Assembly (NCBI RefSeq): GCF_004359215.1
Contig: NC_090610.1
Span: forward strand, 12,334,050-12,386,369
Direction: 5' to 3'
Length of the DNA: 52,320 nt
Source of the DNA: Bremia lactucae
Lineage: Eukaryota; Oomycota; Peronosporomycetes; Peronosporales; Peronosporaceae
Within the stretch, counting starts at the first letter, position 1; every line of letters starts with the position of its first letter. Both the position numbers and the translations under genes were made by a program. A model generated the notes under the pieces. It did not search any database. It saw only the letters and a program-made list of their open reading frames with translations, and was not told where the DNA came from. Of the stretch, positions 42,014 to 52,228 are shown one piece after another.

Positions 42014-43200
42014 GACTCGGTTAAAATAAACCTATTGGGCAATATCATGTATGCCACAATACGGGTTCTTAGAATTCTAGTTCAAGTTTAATTTAATTTG
42101 ACAATAATCTGGATTTAAAATATAAAGTTCCTACCTGCTATTGCTTCTAAATGTCTGGCTTAATATATTAATTATAAAATATGTACAGTGACTCATTGCT
42201 CACCGCCCATTCTCGCGTCTAACAGCGATTGGAGAGGTTAATATATGAATTTGAATCAACAAATGGTCAGAACTGTCATATGACTGCCACTATATTATCG
42301 ATTAAAATAACATAATATTTCGTCTTTATTTTTTTCTTCTATAGGTAATAATATTTATGTAACGCGCTACCCCGTTACGAATTTGTTATACGTAACTTCC
42401 TATATCTAAACAACTTTATAATCTAACCATAATATATTTAGGGACCACCCTGTTTTGGTACCCACACACCCTTCATCATACTAAGAAACTGGTTTAGCCA
42501 CACAAACCTAATTATCAATACACATCATGCTTAATAATTCTATGCGGTGCACCTTTAAGTCGGCCAACCTAGCAGCTGCACGACTAAGTGCAGCTGCTTA
42601 TAAAAAAAATGGGCTGACTGCTCGCCTGCAAATCCGATTGCAGGTGTCTGTTATGATGATTTGAAAATTATGTCCGACTTCAAAGCATCTGTAAAAGCCT
42701 TCATTTCACCCAGGGCCGATACAACCAAACCTGTAAATTCTGATGAATCGAGTTTATAATTTTTGCTAAGATGTTTGGGCAAACAGACCCATATGATGAG
42801 GTCACTTGTGGTGACTTCGATAATGGTGAAAATGCTGGTGAAGCTAGTGTGCATCACCAGGAACAAATTATCAAAATGATCACTTCGAAGGGACTGCTAG
42901 CTCAATTGCTAATATTTATTTAGAGGAGCGGGTGCAAATACGCTGCGTAACGTTCATCAGAAAACGTCTTGATTGCTCGCGAAAGGCTACTTAATTCGCT
43001 GGTCTGAATTTACTAGCGACGGTATAAATTTGCGTTGTTTGACTCTTCAAGGCTTCACAGCCCCTTGAGGACGAATGCGAACTCTTCATCAATGACGTTT
43101 GACATCGATGAAACTTCCCAAGGATTCTAATCCTTCTTTCAAGCTTGGGATGGTATTGTACGAAACGTTATAAGCGTAGGCCGCGAGACCTGGCTAGATA
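42014..43200. other. AT-rich intergenic
   Basis: About 1.2 kb, AT-rich, without a recognised gene. The minus-strand frame at 42651-42866 starts at TTG; from its first ATG it is about 67 codons (MHTSFTSIFTIIEVTTSDLI) with no known product. Nothing else stands out. Confidence 0.4.
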
Positions 43201-43584
43201 AATTGATTACTATTCGTTGTCGTTTTGTAAAAAGATCTTTACTTGGTGCACGTTATATGCAGCACCATTTGTAGAGTGGGACTGGGCTACCTTGCCTCTC
43301 CTGGGGAGACCCATATTTTGCTGTGTCGAGGGTGCAGTTCATGCTCCAAGGGAGGCTTCTTCCCCAAAGGATTTGCGATACCTTGTAAGCGCGCAGAGCG
43401 CACTTTTTCCGGTGATTGTTGTGAACTAAAGAGTAAGTCTCGTCATACTTGTCTTCTGTTGGTAGCGAGGCTCCTAGCTGTCACGCGAGAGTGATATCCC
43501 CGTCTTCGAACGAAAAATCTCGTTTGAACCTTCCCTCACAGCGCGATGAATCAAGAAGCGCTTCACGAGAACGCAGTTCCACCC

Positions 43585-43910
43585 TTCGATTCCATCAATA
43601 GATGTTGTCGATCATTTTAGCAAGATGGTACATCTTGTTGCAGTACCTAAGTCGACCACAACCGGAGGCTGTGCTCGTATCTTTATCGACACGATAATTC
43701 GACTTTACGGATTATCCCGTGAGCTGGCATCGGATCTAGGTCCCACAGTTACGGCATAGTTTTCACTTGAAAACACGATTCAAGGTGTGAACATCTGACC
43801 ATCCTGAAGCAAATGGTCAGACATAGCATCGAAATTGTGTCCACAACGAGATACTTCAAGGAAACGGCCATTCCTTTACGAGCTTGAGTGAGTTCCTGCC
43901 GTGGAACTCA
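43585..43910 (+). pseudogene. Gypsy integrase catalytic fragment
   Basis: Reads VDHFSKMVHLVAVPKSTTTG, then ARIFIDTIIRLYGLSRELAS with DLG, the first two acidic positions of an rve-type integrase (the first Asp in V-D-H-F-S-K, the second in the S-D-x-G segment). After two stops comes HPEANGQT, the conserved segment before the catalytic Glu. Broken by several stops. It precedes, rather than follows, the gag and RT pieces to its right, so it belongs to another copy. Confidence 0.7.
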
Positions 43911-44299
43911 AGTTCAAAGGGAGAAAGTTAGATCAATATGAATAGATCTTTCGCGCCCTGCGCGAAGGCTTAAATGCTACGAGTGATAGATTCATTCGTT
44001 TCAGTGACCTTAGTATGGAAGCGGCCAAACGGAGATTTCTACCGTAGGCGGGCCAGTCGTAAGCGCAATTTTTTTCGCCTTACAAAAAACGAACAACATG
44101 CGTCTGTCGCCAAACACTCACAACATAAACTCATACCGGCCCTTGAAAAGGTATGCTTCACCAGCAAGGCTCTCAACAGGAAGAGCTGTTGAGGTGCTCA
44201 ACAGATGGAACTAGCATTCACATGCTGCCGCAGGGCCGACGCATGCGAGTCGACCGGAAAAATTGAAGATAGAAATCTGTAAGCTCAATGCAATTAGAA

Positions 44300-44620
44300 A
44301 TGACGACTTGTAGAGATAATTCGAACTTGACGATGCCATCAAAGATCGTCGCATCGAGGATGATGCGACAAAAGTAAATTCGGCATGTCCAACTTGGCTG
44401 GACGTGCCAAATCTTGGGCCTCAGCGCTCAAATTTCACGACCCATCAATTTGAGTCGTAAGAGGTCTTCAAGACGCATCTCAAACAACTTTCGATCCACC
44501 ACGTGCTGAATTCAGGGCTCGAACGGAGCTCCTGGATTTTTAACAGGGTAAGCGTGACATTTACGCTTACGCCCAATACACACGATACTGAGTAAGTTGT
44601 ATCGTGTGCAATCATTTCTG
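44300..44620 (+). pseudogene. Gypsy gag capsid fragment
   Basis: Gives FELDDAIKDRRIEDDATKV, then in other frames FKTHLKQLFDPPRAEFRART and QGKRDIYAYAQYTRY. These match RWFVELDDAIRAR and FKARLKQTFEPHRAEFRARS of the minus-strand gag at 2305-3199, so this is another copy of the same family in the opposite direction. Confidence 0.7.
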
Positions 44621-44749
44621 CACATCACAGATTACTGTGGTAACTCAATTGCTAACGCTAAAACCGAAACAATGGCTCTTGCGTGATCTGCGTGTGTAGT
44701 GGCGAAGTCAAGCAGATCTGCTTGCTTCTCACATATGACAAGCACGTGC

Positions 44750-45420
44750 CTATATTCGGTCGGCCATAGTATTTCTTGGGAACGAACGGGTTCTCAACAG
44801 CTCATCGGTGGATGAACGTGTCCTCGATTCAAAGACACCGAAATCGTTGCATATCCTTTGTATAAGGATTTGATCAGATTTAAAGATGTATTCCTGGTCG
44901 GTACCGAGTTGTCTAACAGTAAAGGCACTACACGAGATTGACCTGATACCAGATTCAAAATACTGTGTCACGAAGCAGTGGCCACTACCTCGTGAAATAA
45001 TATAGCGATGGACACGCTGTTTGCCGATCGCGTAGCTGTGGACCATGTGACGGAGGCAACCTCCACAAATAGCGCCCCGATCTAGGTTTCTATAAGTTCC
45101 TGATGCTTAAATAGGACATTCATTTACATCAGTAAGTCTCACAAGGGATGCTTCTGGGTGGCTTTCAATTCCACATGGGCTTTGTAATGACCGTGTAACA
45201 TTCAGCAGATGTGTTACCAATCTTTTGAGATCGGTGCGAGATTCCGCACCGAGTTATTTCGATGATGTCTTTGTCCATAGCCGAGCCATGAGCGAAGAGT
45301 CGGACGTGAAGTACATCGTATACAGGTTTGAAAGGTTCTAACACTTTTGCGTAAGCACCAATCTCAAGAAGTGTATATTCACTGCAACTGAAATACAACT
45401 TCTTAGGTGCAATAAAGAAA
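44750..45420 (+). pseudogene. Gypsy RT fragment, plus orientation
   Basis: Carries NPLYKD-like AYPLYKDLIRFKDVF (~44855), VATTS and TLFADRVAVDHVTEATST (RT fingers, ~45010), FSRCVTNLL (~45200) and SYFDDVFVHSRAMSEESDVK (FDD box, ~45252-45310). The FGLxNAPATF segment is shortened, and stops and frame changes are many. Same family as 95-1552. Confidence 0.7.
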
Positions 45421-46015
45421 AACACGGTGTAAAACCTAATCCTGAAAAGATCAAGGCAATCACCGACTGGCCCGTGCCAGTCGATGTAAAGAAACCTTGT
45501 AAGTTCCTCGCCTTAGCGGCGTATATTTGCGCAACAATGTCGAAATGACTGAGTAAATTTCTCGTTTACTCAAGGAAAGTGTAAAGTGGTCATGGAAAAC
45601 TTATTTTCAGCGTTGCTTTGAAGATATCAAGCAAAGATTGAAGCAATTGCCAACCTTGGCGATTGCCGACCAGACAGACCAATTCATGTGGTATTTGACG
45701 CCAGCGATTTTCCAAGTGGCTGTGTGTTTATGCAGAATGACACAGACAGCGCATAGCGCGTCGTTTGCTAACAGTCGCGTCACCTTCAATCAGTAACCGA
45801 GGGCATGACAAGGAACTCCTTGCCATGAAATATGCACTGACTAAGTTTCGGGTCTATCTTTTGGGAAACAGACCTTTCATTGTCTATACGGACGATGCGT
45901 CTTTACGCACAGCCGTAAAGGATGGCCAGATGGTATTCTTTTTTTCGCGGAGTATCACTTCGCCGGATTATAATTTAGAACGACTGAACGTCGTCGCTGA
46001 TGCGTATTCCCACTA
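45421..46015 (+). pseudogene. Gypsy RT connection and RNase H fragment
   Basis: PNPEKIKAITDWPVPVDVKK with CKFLALA is the connection after the RT palm. RGHDKELLAMKYALTKFRVY, then LLGNRPFIVYTDDASLRTAV, is the RNase H domain with the E and D active-site positions. It ends LNVVADAYSH (usual form N-x-V-A-D-A-L-S-R) and a stop at 46016. Frame 45765-46016 is open over the RNase H end. Confidence 0.75.
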
Positions 46016-46289
46016 GCCTGATTTTGAATAGGCTGCGCAAATCAACAGTGAGCAATTGCTTATTGTTGCAATAACTGGTGTTCCGTCGTTAACATCTCTT
46101 GGCGACATTAGAAGAGTCTATCAAGAAGATAAGGCTTTTAAAGAAATGATTGATCAACTCAGTAATTTATGACGACAATCCTTAAAAGTATTGCCAACAT
46201 TGTATCGATCTTCAACAGATCGGTACACAACACGCAAATGTTTACGATAATACACAACCATTGTCGGTGACACACCTCGGGTTGTCATC

Positions 46290-46660
46290 CCACCCATAAC
46301 GATTGCGCTTGCGCATCATGTTTGACTGTCACACCCACCAATATCTGGTCATCTTGCAAGTGAGAAGACTAACTCACAATATGTCGCGACTTTACTGGTT
46401 GGTCTCGCCATTATGAGTTCGTGCGCAAGTACATAAGTGCTTGCGATGTTTATCAACAAATGAAACATTTTGTCCGATGCTCCGTGACAACTTCTGCCAG
46501 TTCTGGCGGAGTTTTGGCAGTCTGCATTGATGGACTTCTTATTAAAGTCGCACGTACGGATAATGTTCTTATGTTGGAGAAGAAGGATAGACCAGGTCCG
46601 GCTTATTCGTCTGGCCCGCCTGCTCGTCGACATGGTTGCAAAAACGTCTTTTGCGCTTAC
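46290..46660 (+). pseudogene. Gypsy integrase N-terminal zinc-binding part
   Basis: Pieces include HPPISGHLAS followed by KTNSQYVATLL (the H..H side, ~46330) and VRKYISACDVYQQMKHF (the C-x2-C position in the form C-D-V-Y-Q, second Cys lost). A weak likeness to the start of the integrase core follows. It follows the RNase H at 45421-46015 in the normal pol order. Confidence 0.5.
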
Positions 46661-46667
46661 GGGAGGC

Positions 46668-46734
46668 ACATCAAGTCGTGACGACGGTTGTGCTCACGCT
46701 GATCATGAGCACAACTGTCGTCACGACTTGATGT
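46668..46734. repeat. Near-perfect hairpin, 29-bp arms
   Basis: Arms 46668-46696 (ACATCAAGTCGTGACGACGG...) and 46706-46734 are inverted copies with one mismatch in 29 (G at 46686), around a 9-base loop CGCTGATCA. It lies at the end of the integrase fragment and start of the next open frame. Confidence 0.85.
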
Positions 46735-46768
46735 CGACGGTGTAAAGTCTTTGCCCTTGATCGATCGG

Positions 46769-47287
46769 ATGACCGAGCGGAGAATGAGGTCGTACAATTG
46801 GGAGCGAATGGGGGCTAAAAACCTTCCCAACGAGCTGGCGAAGCTCGTCAAAAACTTGCATCATTGGAGCGATCGTGTCTGCATTGCCTTGGTGGTGCAC
46901 TACACGAAACGAACCGAATTACTTGGGACGGAAATTATAACTACCCGCATCCGTCACTACGTGATTAGGTCCGTTGACAACAGGACTAGGTTGTTCACCT
47001 TAGTGAAAAAAACTCACTCTTCTATATTTGTCAGCGCTTTAATTTTGTCGATCCACCGCGTCATCGATGGCATTTGCACATACCGAACCACTACTTCTCG
47101 ATTTAGCAGGAATTCGACTGCTGACTCGGTTTGTTTTTCTACTCACTGCGCTCGATCACACTGCAAAGATATCATTCTCCTCTTCAGTGAGAACGTCATT
47201 GCTCTCACTGGTATTGTTATTGCCGATGCAAAGTATATCATCATCGTAATTATCAGAGTCAGCAATAGCCGCCGTTGCTATTGCTGA
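46769..47287 (+). CDS. Unidentified open frame in the retroelement mosaic
   Basis: From ATG 46769 (MTERRMRSYNWERMGAKNLP) the frame is open for about 172 codons. The first ~80 residues look ordinary; the rest is hydrophobic with long runs of V/I (about 220-bp AT-rich tail). No motif recognised. Its position just after an integrase fragment and hairpin suggests leftover transposon sequence rather than a host gene. Confidence 0.25.
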   Translation: MTERRMRSYNWERMGAKNLPNELAKLVKNLHHWSDRVCIALVVHYTKRTELLGTEIITTRIRHYVIRSVDNRTRLFTLVKKTHSSIFVSALILSIHRVIDGICTYRTTTSRFSRNSTADSVCFSTHCARSHCKDIILLFSENVIALTGIVIADAKYIIIVIIRVSNSRRCYC

Positions 47288-47610
47288 GGTTGTCTTCTAA
47301 ATGATAATTAATGTCAACATTGGTGTCTTCGCATTGACTATTGAGCTAATGCGTGATGAGCAGGAATAAGATCGGTCTTTGCTCGAGCAGGCCCTCCGCG
47401 TTGGATAATGCATGTGTGGTCGTTGGACGGACCACAAAGTGGTACCACTTATAACGATGCAATTTTAGCTAGTGCTACCTCAGTATAAGCTATATTTCAC
47501 GGTGCTTCCAAAACGTTAATGTACACGACGTGCAGATTAAGACTTTAAACTTGCTAAGCGTGGCTAAGCAATTGAATGTAAATACTAAGGAAGGCGTAGT
47601 GCAGGGAAAA

Positions 47611-47808
47611 CCCGCACTCATCTTACCATATTGGTTACGCATCTGTTGAATGTTGCATGGACATTACTAAGTCCCTATGCCATGACTAGCCACTCCCATA
47701 GCATACAATCCCGCACCGATCTTGACATATTGGTTACGCATCTGTTGAATGTTGCAGGGGCATTACTTAGTCCCTATGGCATAACTAGCCACCCCCATAG
47801 CATGCCGC
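47611..47808. repeat. Two tandem copies of a 99-bp unit within a gypsy RT
   Basis: Units 47611-47709 and 47710-47808 both run CCCGCAC...ATATTGGTTACGCATCTG...CCCATAGCAT with roughly ten differences. On the minus strand each encodes the RT palm segment GLSNxxATFNRCVTNM, so the RT of this copy has that segment twice. Confidence 0.8.
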
Positions 47809-48551
47809 TTGAAGTGCTTACTACTGTGAACATAATAGCTTGTTCACACATAAGGATCTGATAGAATCCATCCATCAGATCTATACATGCCTAGATAGTA
47901 CTCTTTGACACACTATCAATGATTACGTCTTTTCGTGGTATCGGCGTTTGAGCCGGTACCATTGCAGCGTTTAATTTATTGAACGAATGCACAATTCGCC
48001 ACGCTCCTGTTGCTTTACGCTCACAGAAGGTCGGAGAGCTTCCTGGGGAGGTAGACTCCCTCATATGACCCGCTGCCAAGCGATCGGCAATGGATTTGTC
48101 AAGCGCTAACACTTCTTCGCGAGGCAATGACTACTGCTTCAAGACATAGTATTTCGAACCTGTTATCAGGTCGAGTTCGTGTCGAGTTCCTTTATCCTTA
48201 GGCAGCTCGCACAGTACGGATTTAGCAAATACATCCTTAAATTCAATCAAATCTTTATATAGAGGGTTTGTCTTTAAAGAATCCCAGGATTGGGACGTAA
48301 AACCTTCCATCCGATTCTTCTTGTCGAGGACACTTTCGTCCATCAATGAGCTGCTGAGAACCCGTTCATTCTCAGGAAATACTATCGCCGATCGAATATT
48401 GGCCATGTACTTGTTATCTGAGACAAGTGCGCAGATCTGCTTGACTTTGCCACTACGCATATCACTCAAGAACCGATTCGGCCTTAGGGTTAGCGATTGA
48501 GTTATCTCCAAAGTTAACTTCGGAGGCGCTATCAGATCAAGTGTATAAGCG
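47620..48551 (-). pseudogene. Gypsy pol fragment, minus orientation (second copy)
   Basis: Frames 48131-48511 (SFMDMRSGKVKQICALV-like linker; LPKDKGTRHELDLITGSKYY) and 47891-48127 (MPREEVLALDKSIADRLAAG, SSPTFCERKATGAWRIVHSF, NKLNAAMVPAQTPIPRKDVI) together match the ORF at 293-1552 almost residue for residue. A stop after VLKQ separates them. The palm follows to the left with the 99-bp duplication. A further decayed copy of the same family. Confidence 0.8.
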
Positions 48552-48929
48552 CCTACACTTTATCCGTTGTTTACTAAGACATTTTTTGTCTAAGTTTCCT
48601 CTTTGGAACTCGAGTAATGTAAACGTCAAGACACTCAAGGCGTTGACAGCCATGCAAGAACGTATGGCTTGTCTGAAGATGTCACAACTTAAGCGAGAAG
48701 AGGTCGATAGCATAAAAAGTTCATAAAACCAGTGTTCTTCAGTCCGCGTTCGTTAGAAGCTTTGGGTCATCGAGCATGGAGATGAATGCCTAGCTGCGCA
48801 CGCCCCATGTTTGCGAGCTCCAGTACTTAGGGCGCCGCATTTTCAGAGCGCTGTATACAGGCAGCATCAAGAGTACCCAGCTATGCGACAAGATTAACGG
48901 TTGTCTCAATCTCAGATACTATGCACCGC

Positions 48930-49222
48930 CTAACGCCCCGTCAGGTTACAACCCATGTCACATGATTGAAGCTAGAGTGCTTGACACACGTCAGAGGAAA
49001 CTCTCAATTCGTTCATTTGATGGAAGTAGCTCTACGAGGGGCAAGGCTCAGGATTCCTGGACTGGAGTTATCGGTTTGTTTGACAGCTCGTGCACCCTCA
49101 AATGGCTTCTGGCGAGACCTAGCTTGACAAACTGGATACTTTTTGTGAACGGTTTGGAAGACGGACGTAGCTCCGCTTGTCCGCGGGATATGACACTTCG
49201 ACAAATAGAAAATAAAACTTAA
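48930..49222 (+). pseudogene. Gag fragment of another retroelement family
   Basis: Reads RQRKLSIRSFDGSS, then after a +1 frame change LYEGQGSGFLDWSYRF. This pairing (R-K-L-S-I-R-x-F-D-G then L-Y-x-G-x-G-S-G-F-L-x-W) is one I recall from Gag proteins of a repeated element in Peronosporales; no search was done. Two or more stops follow. The 48555-48930 stretch just before gives no clear product. Confidence 0.45.
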
Positions 49223-49282
49223 ATGGATTATTTTATAATAAATCAGCTAAATTTTGACAAAGATGTCGGAGGATTCTAAGTT

Positions 49283-49289
49283 TCATTTT
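49283..49289 (+). promoter_or_regulatory. Possible initiator of the myotubularin gene
   Basis: TCATTTT fits the oomycete initiator YCAYTYY and lies 71 nt before the ATG at 49360. No CAATTT-type flanking element follows directly, so this is tentative. Confidence 0.35.
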
Positions 49290-49359
49290 ATAAGATTCGC
49301 TTTTACCCAAAAGTCATTTTAGGTATACGTATTATGAATTCACCTAGAGATTTTTGCGG

Positions 49360-51562
49360 ATGCCGGTAGGTTACGAACAAGAAGTTGCAAGCAGCCGTCT
49401 CATCGGTGAGGCAGACGTATTGGCTGCTATTACAAGCGAATATCTGGACGAAAACGCGAGCAGGAAGGACACGTCGGCGGCTACGGTGTGTCTTGGCCGT
49501 GTGTTCATGACCACATTTCGCTTCCAGTTTGTGCCGGACGAGCACGAGTATGACCGCGTTCGGCGCCACTTATTGGATCGCATTGACGACGAAATTGAAA
49601 GTTTTTTTTGCATTCCATTGGGTTGCATCGCATCGCTAAAGAAAAAGAATTCCATTATAGAGCTATTCACAAAAGATCTACGCCAGCTGTCGTTTCGATT
49701 TGACATTGTTGAGATCACCAAGGTAAAGTACTCTGATACTGAAGATTCAAGTCAGACAAGCAGCATTTTAAACTGATTGTACTTTGGCGAAGATTTTTTC
49801 AGTCTTAACGACTTACGTTTTTCCGGAAAAAATCGAGTTTTTGTTTGCATTTTACCATAGACTGTCGGAGAATATACTAGAGGACGAACCGCTGTTGCCT
49901 TGTGCCATGGATTGGAATGTTTATGACGACCAAATCGAGTGGGAAAGACAGGGATTATTTGAAATTGGCCAGTGGAGAGTCTCAAGCTGTAATGAAAACT
50001 TTTGCGCGATTGAGACGTACCCGGAACGCCTTGTAGTCCCAAAGAACGTCACGGATGAGGTAAACCTCGTGACTATCGACGATTTGTATCGTAGAGGCTA
50101 ATATTCTATGTCAAAAATTGTAGGTTCTACTTGACGCAATAAATTTTCGCTCGCTAGGCCGAATTCCGTGTCTAACATGGCTAAATAGCTCGAACGGGGC
50201 TGCTTTGTGTCGGTCAAGCCAGCCTAAAGTTGGAATGTCGAAGGCCACATCGCCGGCTGACGAAAGTCTTGTTGCAGGAATCACATCGCCAAACCTACTG
50301 CAGGATCATGTGCACATTATCGACTGCAGGCCGATGTCTAGCGCCGTGGTACGTCTGGAATTGTCTCTGCAATATTGCGAAAAAGTGATTGTTGCTATTT
50401 ACAGGGTTGACTCTTTTATCGTCTATGCTATGGTTAGGCAAATCGTGCGAAAGGATACGGCGTCGAGAGCTCAGTCAATTATAGAAACTGCACCATCACA
50501 TTTATGGAAATACCTAACATTCACTCGATGAGGGAAAGGTGCGGTACTGGTTGAATATATCATACTTGTTTTTATAAGCCACCTACTTATCTTTTTCTTG
50601 TCAAATAATGGCGTCATCAATAGCATGAAGAAGCTGCGGAACCTTTGTTCATCAACCTCTTGTGACAACTTGCGTTGGCTCGGAAGCGTAGAAGACACTA
50701 AGTGGCTGGTCTACATTCGCCAGCTATTGAAGTCAAGCTTGCATGTGGCACAATTGCTTCGGTTAGGGGAATCAGTTCTTTTGCACTGTAGTCATGGATG
50801 GGACCGCACAAGCCAGATCGCTTCGCTTGCTCAAATATTTGTCGATCCGTTTTACCGAAGCTGGAAAGGAATTCAGGTGCTGATTGAAAAAGAGTGGCTT
50901 ACATTCGGACACCCATTTCATCTCCGTCATTCGCACGGCGAGAAGGCAGATACGCAAGAGTCTCCCATATTTATTCAATTTCTGGACTGCTTATCGCAGC
51001 TTATTCGAATTTTTCCGAGCTATTTCGAGTAAGCTATCAATGCTACGATATATTGGCCGTTCCACAACTCATGACCGCTGCGTGCCCACAATATAGGTTT
51101 AATGAAGGGCTGTTGCTTATGCTTGCAGAAGCCCTGCATTCATGCCGCTTTGGCACGTTTTTGTTTGATTGCAAAAAGCATCGCCAGGAAGCGAACCTGA
51201 AATATCGGACACCATCTGTGTGGACTTGGGTTAATGGTTTCCGCTCACAGCTGGTCGAACAGACATACCTGCCGGAACAAGTATTGAATCCACCCTTGAC
51301 TGGGTTGTTGAAGCGAGTTGTACTTTGGGATGCAATGTTCATGCGCTGGTCGGGCCAGCCGCTTGTACAAGACGCCTTGATCTCAGAATCAATTGTTTAC
51401 GACAATACTCAACGCATACCGACCTGGAAATTACCTCAAAATACAGTTTGTGCCTTAAATGCCGCATTAAACCTCAAGTATCGTGAGGTACGATTAATTC
51501 AAACTCTAGAAGGGCGTGTTGCTGCTCTAGAGGAACAATTGCGTAAGGAAAAAAAAAGCTGA
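49360..51562 (+). CDS. Myotubularin-family phosphoinositide phosphatase, six exons
   Basis: Exons 49360-49722, 49793-50059, 50124-50348, 50438-50538, 50624-51028, 51097-51562 give 1827 nt and 608 residues, near human MTM1 (603). The five introns are 64-89 bp with GT..AG ends, and each splice restores family sequence, e.g. SSAV|ANRAKG, SMRES|MKKLRN and FPSYFE|FNEGLL. A PH-GRAM domain fills about 1-125. The phosphatase domain follows with SQPKVGMS, PNIHSMRES, RWLGSVEDTKWL, the P-loop HCSHGWDRTSQ (Cys374, Asp379, Arg380), FYRSWKGIQVLIEKEWLTFG and CRFGTFLFDC, then a short coiled coil at the end (LEGRVAALEEQLRKEKKS). The family removes the 3-phosphate from PI3P and PI(3,5)P2 on endosomes. The usual P-loop is C-S-D-G-W-D-R; His376 replaces the first Asp here. 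The frame is otherwise intact. Confidence 0.9.
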
Positions 51563-51684
51563 ACATGGCCACAGCAAAAAAATGCAAGACTGCCCCAAAC
51601 TTAACTATTCAAAATACATAAATTACAAATTACAGACTCGTTGCGCCCAGTTAAAATGTATTGACAAACGACATACACGATTAA
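51563..51684. other. Short 3' flank between the phosphatase gene and the LTR
   Basis: About 120 bp, AT-rich. It presumably contains the 3' end of the phosphatase transcript. The LTR begins 123 bp after the stop codon. Confidence 0.5.
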
Positions 51685-52168
51685 TGTAATGGGACACAAC
51701 AACGGTTCTCCAACCGATCTGTGTTACATTTACGTTATGGGTAAAATACCCTTTTATCCTATTCTAAAATAGTTAATTACTTAAATCCCATTTATTATGG
51801 GAAACAAATGTGGTCGCCGCCAGATATAAATCTGGCGGCCGACATCTATTATAAATTAGCTAGGGTAAGGTTTTAGAATAAATAATTACATGAAGTGCAG
51901 TTCTCCTTTTGATCTTAAAGCGTTAAGTGCCTTCCTGAGGCTTGCGCAGTGATCTGTATGAGATAGAAGCCTTTCTAAGGTATACCCTCTTAGACACTAG
52001 TTGCCACTTGGTTCTACGAAATCCCGAACCCCTTAAACCAGGATTCATTAAGCTTAAATAGCTTGTATGACTCCCTAAATTGTTAAACCCATTAGTTATA
52101 TAGAACTAAGAGACTCTCTGAGTCTGAAAGTCTTCCTCTGACTTTAGGAGCGAGGTAGCTCCGCTACA
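51685..52168 (+). repeat. Gypsy-type 5' LTR, 484 bp
   Basis: Starts TGTAATGGGACAC and ends GGTAGCTCCGCTACA, followed two bases later by a primer-binding site and 60 bp later by a gag ATG. This fixes it as a 5' LTR in the plus direction. It has a strong hairpin near 51815-51840 (CGCCAGAT ... ATCTGGCG). The end sequences match the solitary LTR at 3246-3745. Confidence 0.8.
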
Positions 52169-52170
52169 CC

Positions 52171-52179
52171 TGGTAGCAC
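52171..52179 (+). other. Primer-binding site of the right-hand gypsy element
   Basis: TGGTAGCAC two bases after the LTR end, complementary at its first eight bases to the TGCTACCA end of initiator methionine tRNA. The same sequence is found beside the left element at 3235-3243. Confidence 0.65.
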
Positions 52180-52228
52180 TCGTAGTCAATCTACGCCTGA
52201 GTCTTTACAAGACTAATTTCTCACGAAA

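Noticed and set aside
42651..42866. Minus-strand frame of 71 codons
   Set aside because: Starts with TTG, no family likeness, and surrounded by AT-rich non-coding sequence.
50205..50531. 108-codon frame as a separate gene
   Set aside because: It runs from myotubularin exon 3 through an intron into the wrong frame of exon 4.
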